Source: Heterobilharzia americana
Taxonomy: Eukaryota; Platyhelminthes; Trematoda; Strigeidida; Schistosomatidae
Reading direction: 5' to 3'
Assembly: GCA_944470555.2 (NCBI GenBank)
Contig: OX104130.1
Span: 43,495,491-43,559,490 of the forward strand
Length of the DNA stretch: 64,000 nucleotides
Part shown: positions 62,829 to 64,000 of the stretch, one piece after another
Layout of the letters: the number at the start of each line of letters is the position of its first letter
Numbering within the stretch: position 1 is the first letter of the stretch
Notes under the pieces: model-generated
Databases searched by the model: none
Seen by the model: the letters and a program-made list of their open reading frames with translations, nothing else
Told to the model about the DNA's origin: nothing
Program-made: the position numbers and the translations under genes

Positions 62829-63451
62829 TCATTTTGTGTGTTTGTATATCTTGCCATTTAATTGGAAGTATGTCCGACAAAAATCAGTGAGTTCCATGAG
62901 ATTTAAACGGTTATATTCTGTGCGTTCTGAAAGGCTTATGAGAAGGAGGGACATAGTTTCCTTGACTAATTGTCGTTCGATTGATGCGTATAATACTGTG
63001 ACATGGAAGGATACCATTAATTCGTCTTTTTCTATATTACAGCTTTTGATTCTCTCTAAGAATTCTGTTGGTACTTGATGGAATGTCCGCATGATTGAAC
63101 AAGTTATTTCAGTTTCGTCCAAAGTTCTCTTGATTTGTTGTAAATTGGAGTTCCCGGAAGTGAGACTATTGGTCACAGAGAGATGTTTGCTTTGTGTAGT
63201 TTTGTTTAGGCGTAAAACCAAGGAAGGACATATCCATTTGATTTCACTCGCCATTTGTCTTACCTTGTTATTTCTTCTGCGTTAAAGAGCTTTTTCAAGA
63301 TTTTGCTGATCTGGTTATCAAACTTTTGCACAGGGTTGGTTTCAAATTGCTGATGTACATTTTTGTCTTTGAGTAAATACTCTGCCTTCTTGATGTAGTC
63401 TTCCTGATTCATGACCACAGTAGTGCTTCCATTTGTCTGTTGGAAGTACAA
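62829..63451 (-). pseudogene. PLE2 reverse transcriptase remnant, N-terminal half
   Basis: Residues align block by block with the PLE1 RT: STTVVMNQEDYIKK / STVVMDKSDYLKK, LMVSFHVTVLYASI / MVSFDVTSLYTKI, LTDFCRTYFQLNGKIYKHT / LCLTSTVFKFQGKIYRQT. A frame break lies near 63255. Confidence 0.85.
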
Positions 63452-63950
63452 TCATATCTATCCTATTTTTCAGTTTTTTTAGCTTTTATTGTTCCTAAGT
63501 ATTCGTTTGATGGTGATGTCTTTTCTGTTTAGTTTATGGTACTACTGTTTGCCGTACTTTTTGTTGAGTGACTTCACTTAATCCTGATGTTATAAGCGAC
63601 GATACTAATGCAGAAAAGAATTATGGTTTTGTGGCATTTCTTGTATCATAATTCATTCCTTTTTGAAGAAGTTCTTACATTTTCGTTAATGACAGTTTTG
63701 ATAAGTTGGTCACACAGTCGTTTGTTTCCTCGGTTTTAGGTGCTTCTGAAACTCTGAGCAGCTTTTTCCTGAGGTTTTTTTTCCTTGTTCCTTTAATCGC
63801 CTGCTTGAGTTTTTAATTGCTGTTGTTAACGTTGTCATGAGTTGTTCATTAAGTGCCTTTTCTGGTTTTTCTTTTAATTATCGATCAGCACGATTAAAGA
63901 AACTTAGCTCAAGAGTGCCAGCTATATACTACAGATTGACTGTCCAATGA

Positions 63951-64000
63951 GACGGAAAATAGCTGAACAAAGTGAATGAGAGATGATACAATTGATGATC
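63951..64000. other. Window end, nothing recognised
   Basis: Fifty bases beyond the degraded start of PLE2, without a recognisable feature. Confidence 0.4.

Larger units (their letters stand above)
61660..63950 (-). mobile_element. Penelope-like element (family PLE2), nearly full-length remnant
   Basis: On the - strand in order: degraded N-terminus near 63660, NGSTTVVMNQEDYIKKAEYL (63400), KDELMVSFHVTVLYASIERQ (63020; HVT for DVT, so the first catalytic aspartate is lost), LNGKIYKHTKWTLMESPISG (62830), KIWIRHVNGNFVII (62720; HVNGN for YVDDT). The linker SEVTIRLLRPLGSGVVHEPT (62230) follows, then a heavily degraded GIY-YIG region and a 3' end at about 61660. It is clearly related to PLE1 but a distinct family. 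It sits in an IFT88 intron in sense orientation. Confidence 0.85.

Noticed and set aside
1..64000. Bacterial-type features (operons, CRISPR arrays, riboswitches, ribosome binding sites)
   Set aside because: The window is eukaryotic: spliced genes, large introns and retrotransposons. The repeats seen are dispersed or simple repeats, not regularly spaced arrays.

Overview
This window looks like nuclear DNA of a blood fluke (Schistosoma or a close relative). It is AT-rich, and its two host genes are animal genes cut into small exons by long introns. It carries RTE-type non-LTR elements with TAA/TGA-type tails, Penelope-like elements with a GIY-YIG domain, a CsRn1-like Gypsy element, and SINE-like pieces that resemble, from memory, the schistosome SM-alpha family. 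The genus is inferred from repeat content and was not checked against a database.

Host genes. (1) A complete mannosyl-oligosaccharide glucosidase (MOGS, glucosidase I) gene lies on the + strand at 7948-40087. Its 8 coding exons join with consistent phases and GT/AG borders into an uninterrupted 884-residue reading frame. Introns 5 and 6 are 8.5 and 9.0 kb and hold most of the recent transposons. (2) The last three coding exons of an IFT88 (intraflagellar transport 88) gene lie on the - strand at 58903-60925. The rest of that gene is off the window or hidden in the unread part beyond 60925. The two genes converge, with about 19 kb of repeats between their stop codons.

Mobile DNA by region. 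1040-7281: two decayed copies of one non-LTR family (called family C here), with further fragments at about 7530, 11440, 14450, 41440 and 50400. 16790-17180 and 61660-63950: remnants of one Penelope-like family (PLE2), each with a hammerhead-ribozyme-like core. 17938-18164: a small MITE. 21665-27346 and 44133-49814: arms of a 5.7-kb inverted duplication. Each arm holds a degenerate RTE (A), a 1.55-kb spacer and the head of a younger RTE (B). 30205-37719: a third copy of B with a 13-bp target-site duplication, split by a head-to-head pair of Penelope-like elements (PLE1) that form a 4.2-kb near-perfect palindrome with its own 13-bp target-site duplication. 42866-46090: a full-length B flanked by a 15-bp target-site duplication. 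53129-58214: a Gypsy/CsRn1-like LTR element with a tRNA-Trp-type primer binding site.

The main points of interest are the nested palindrome inside the MOGS intron, the large inverted duplication around the 3' half of that gene, the many short tandem duplications in RTE A, the three young RTE B copies that share a frameshift and an altered catalytic box, and the hammerhead-like cores in two Penelope-like families.
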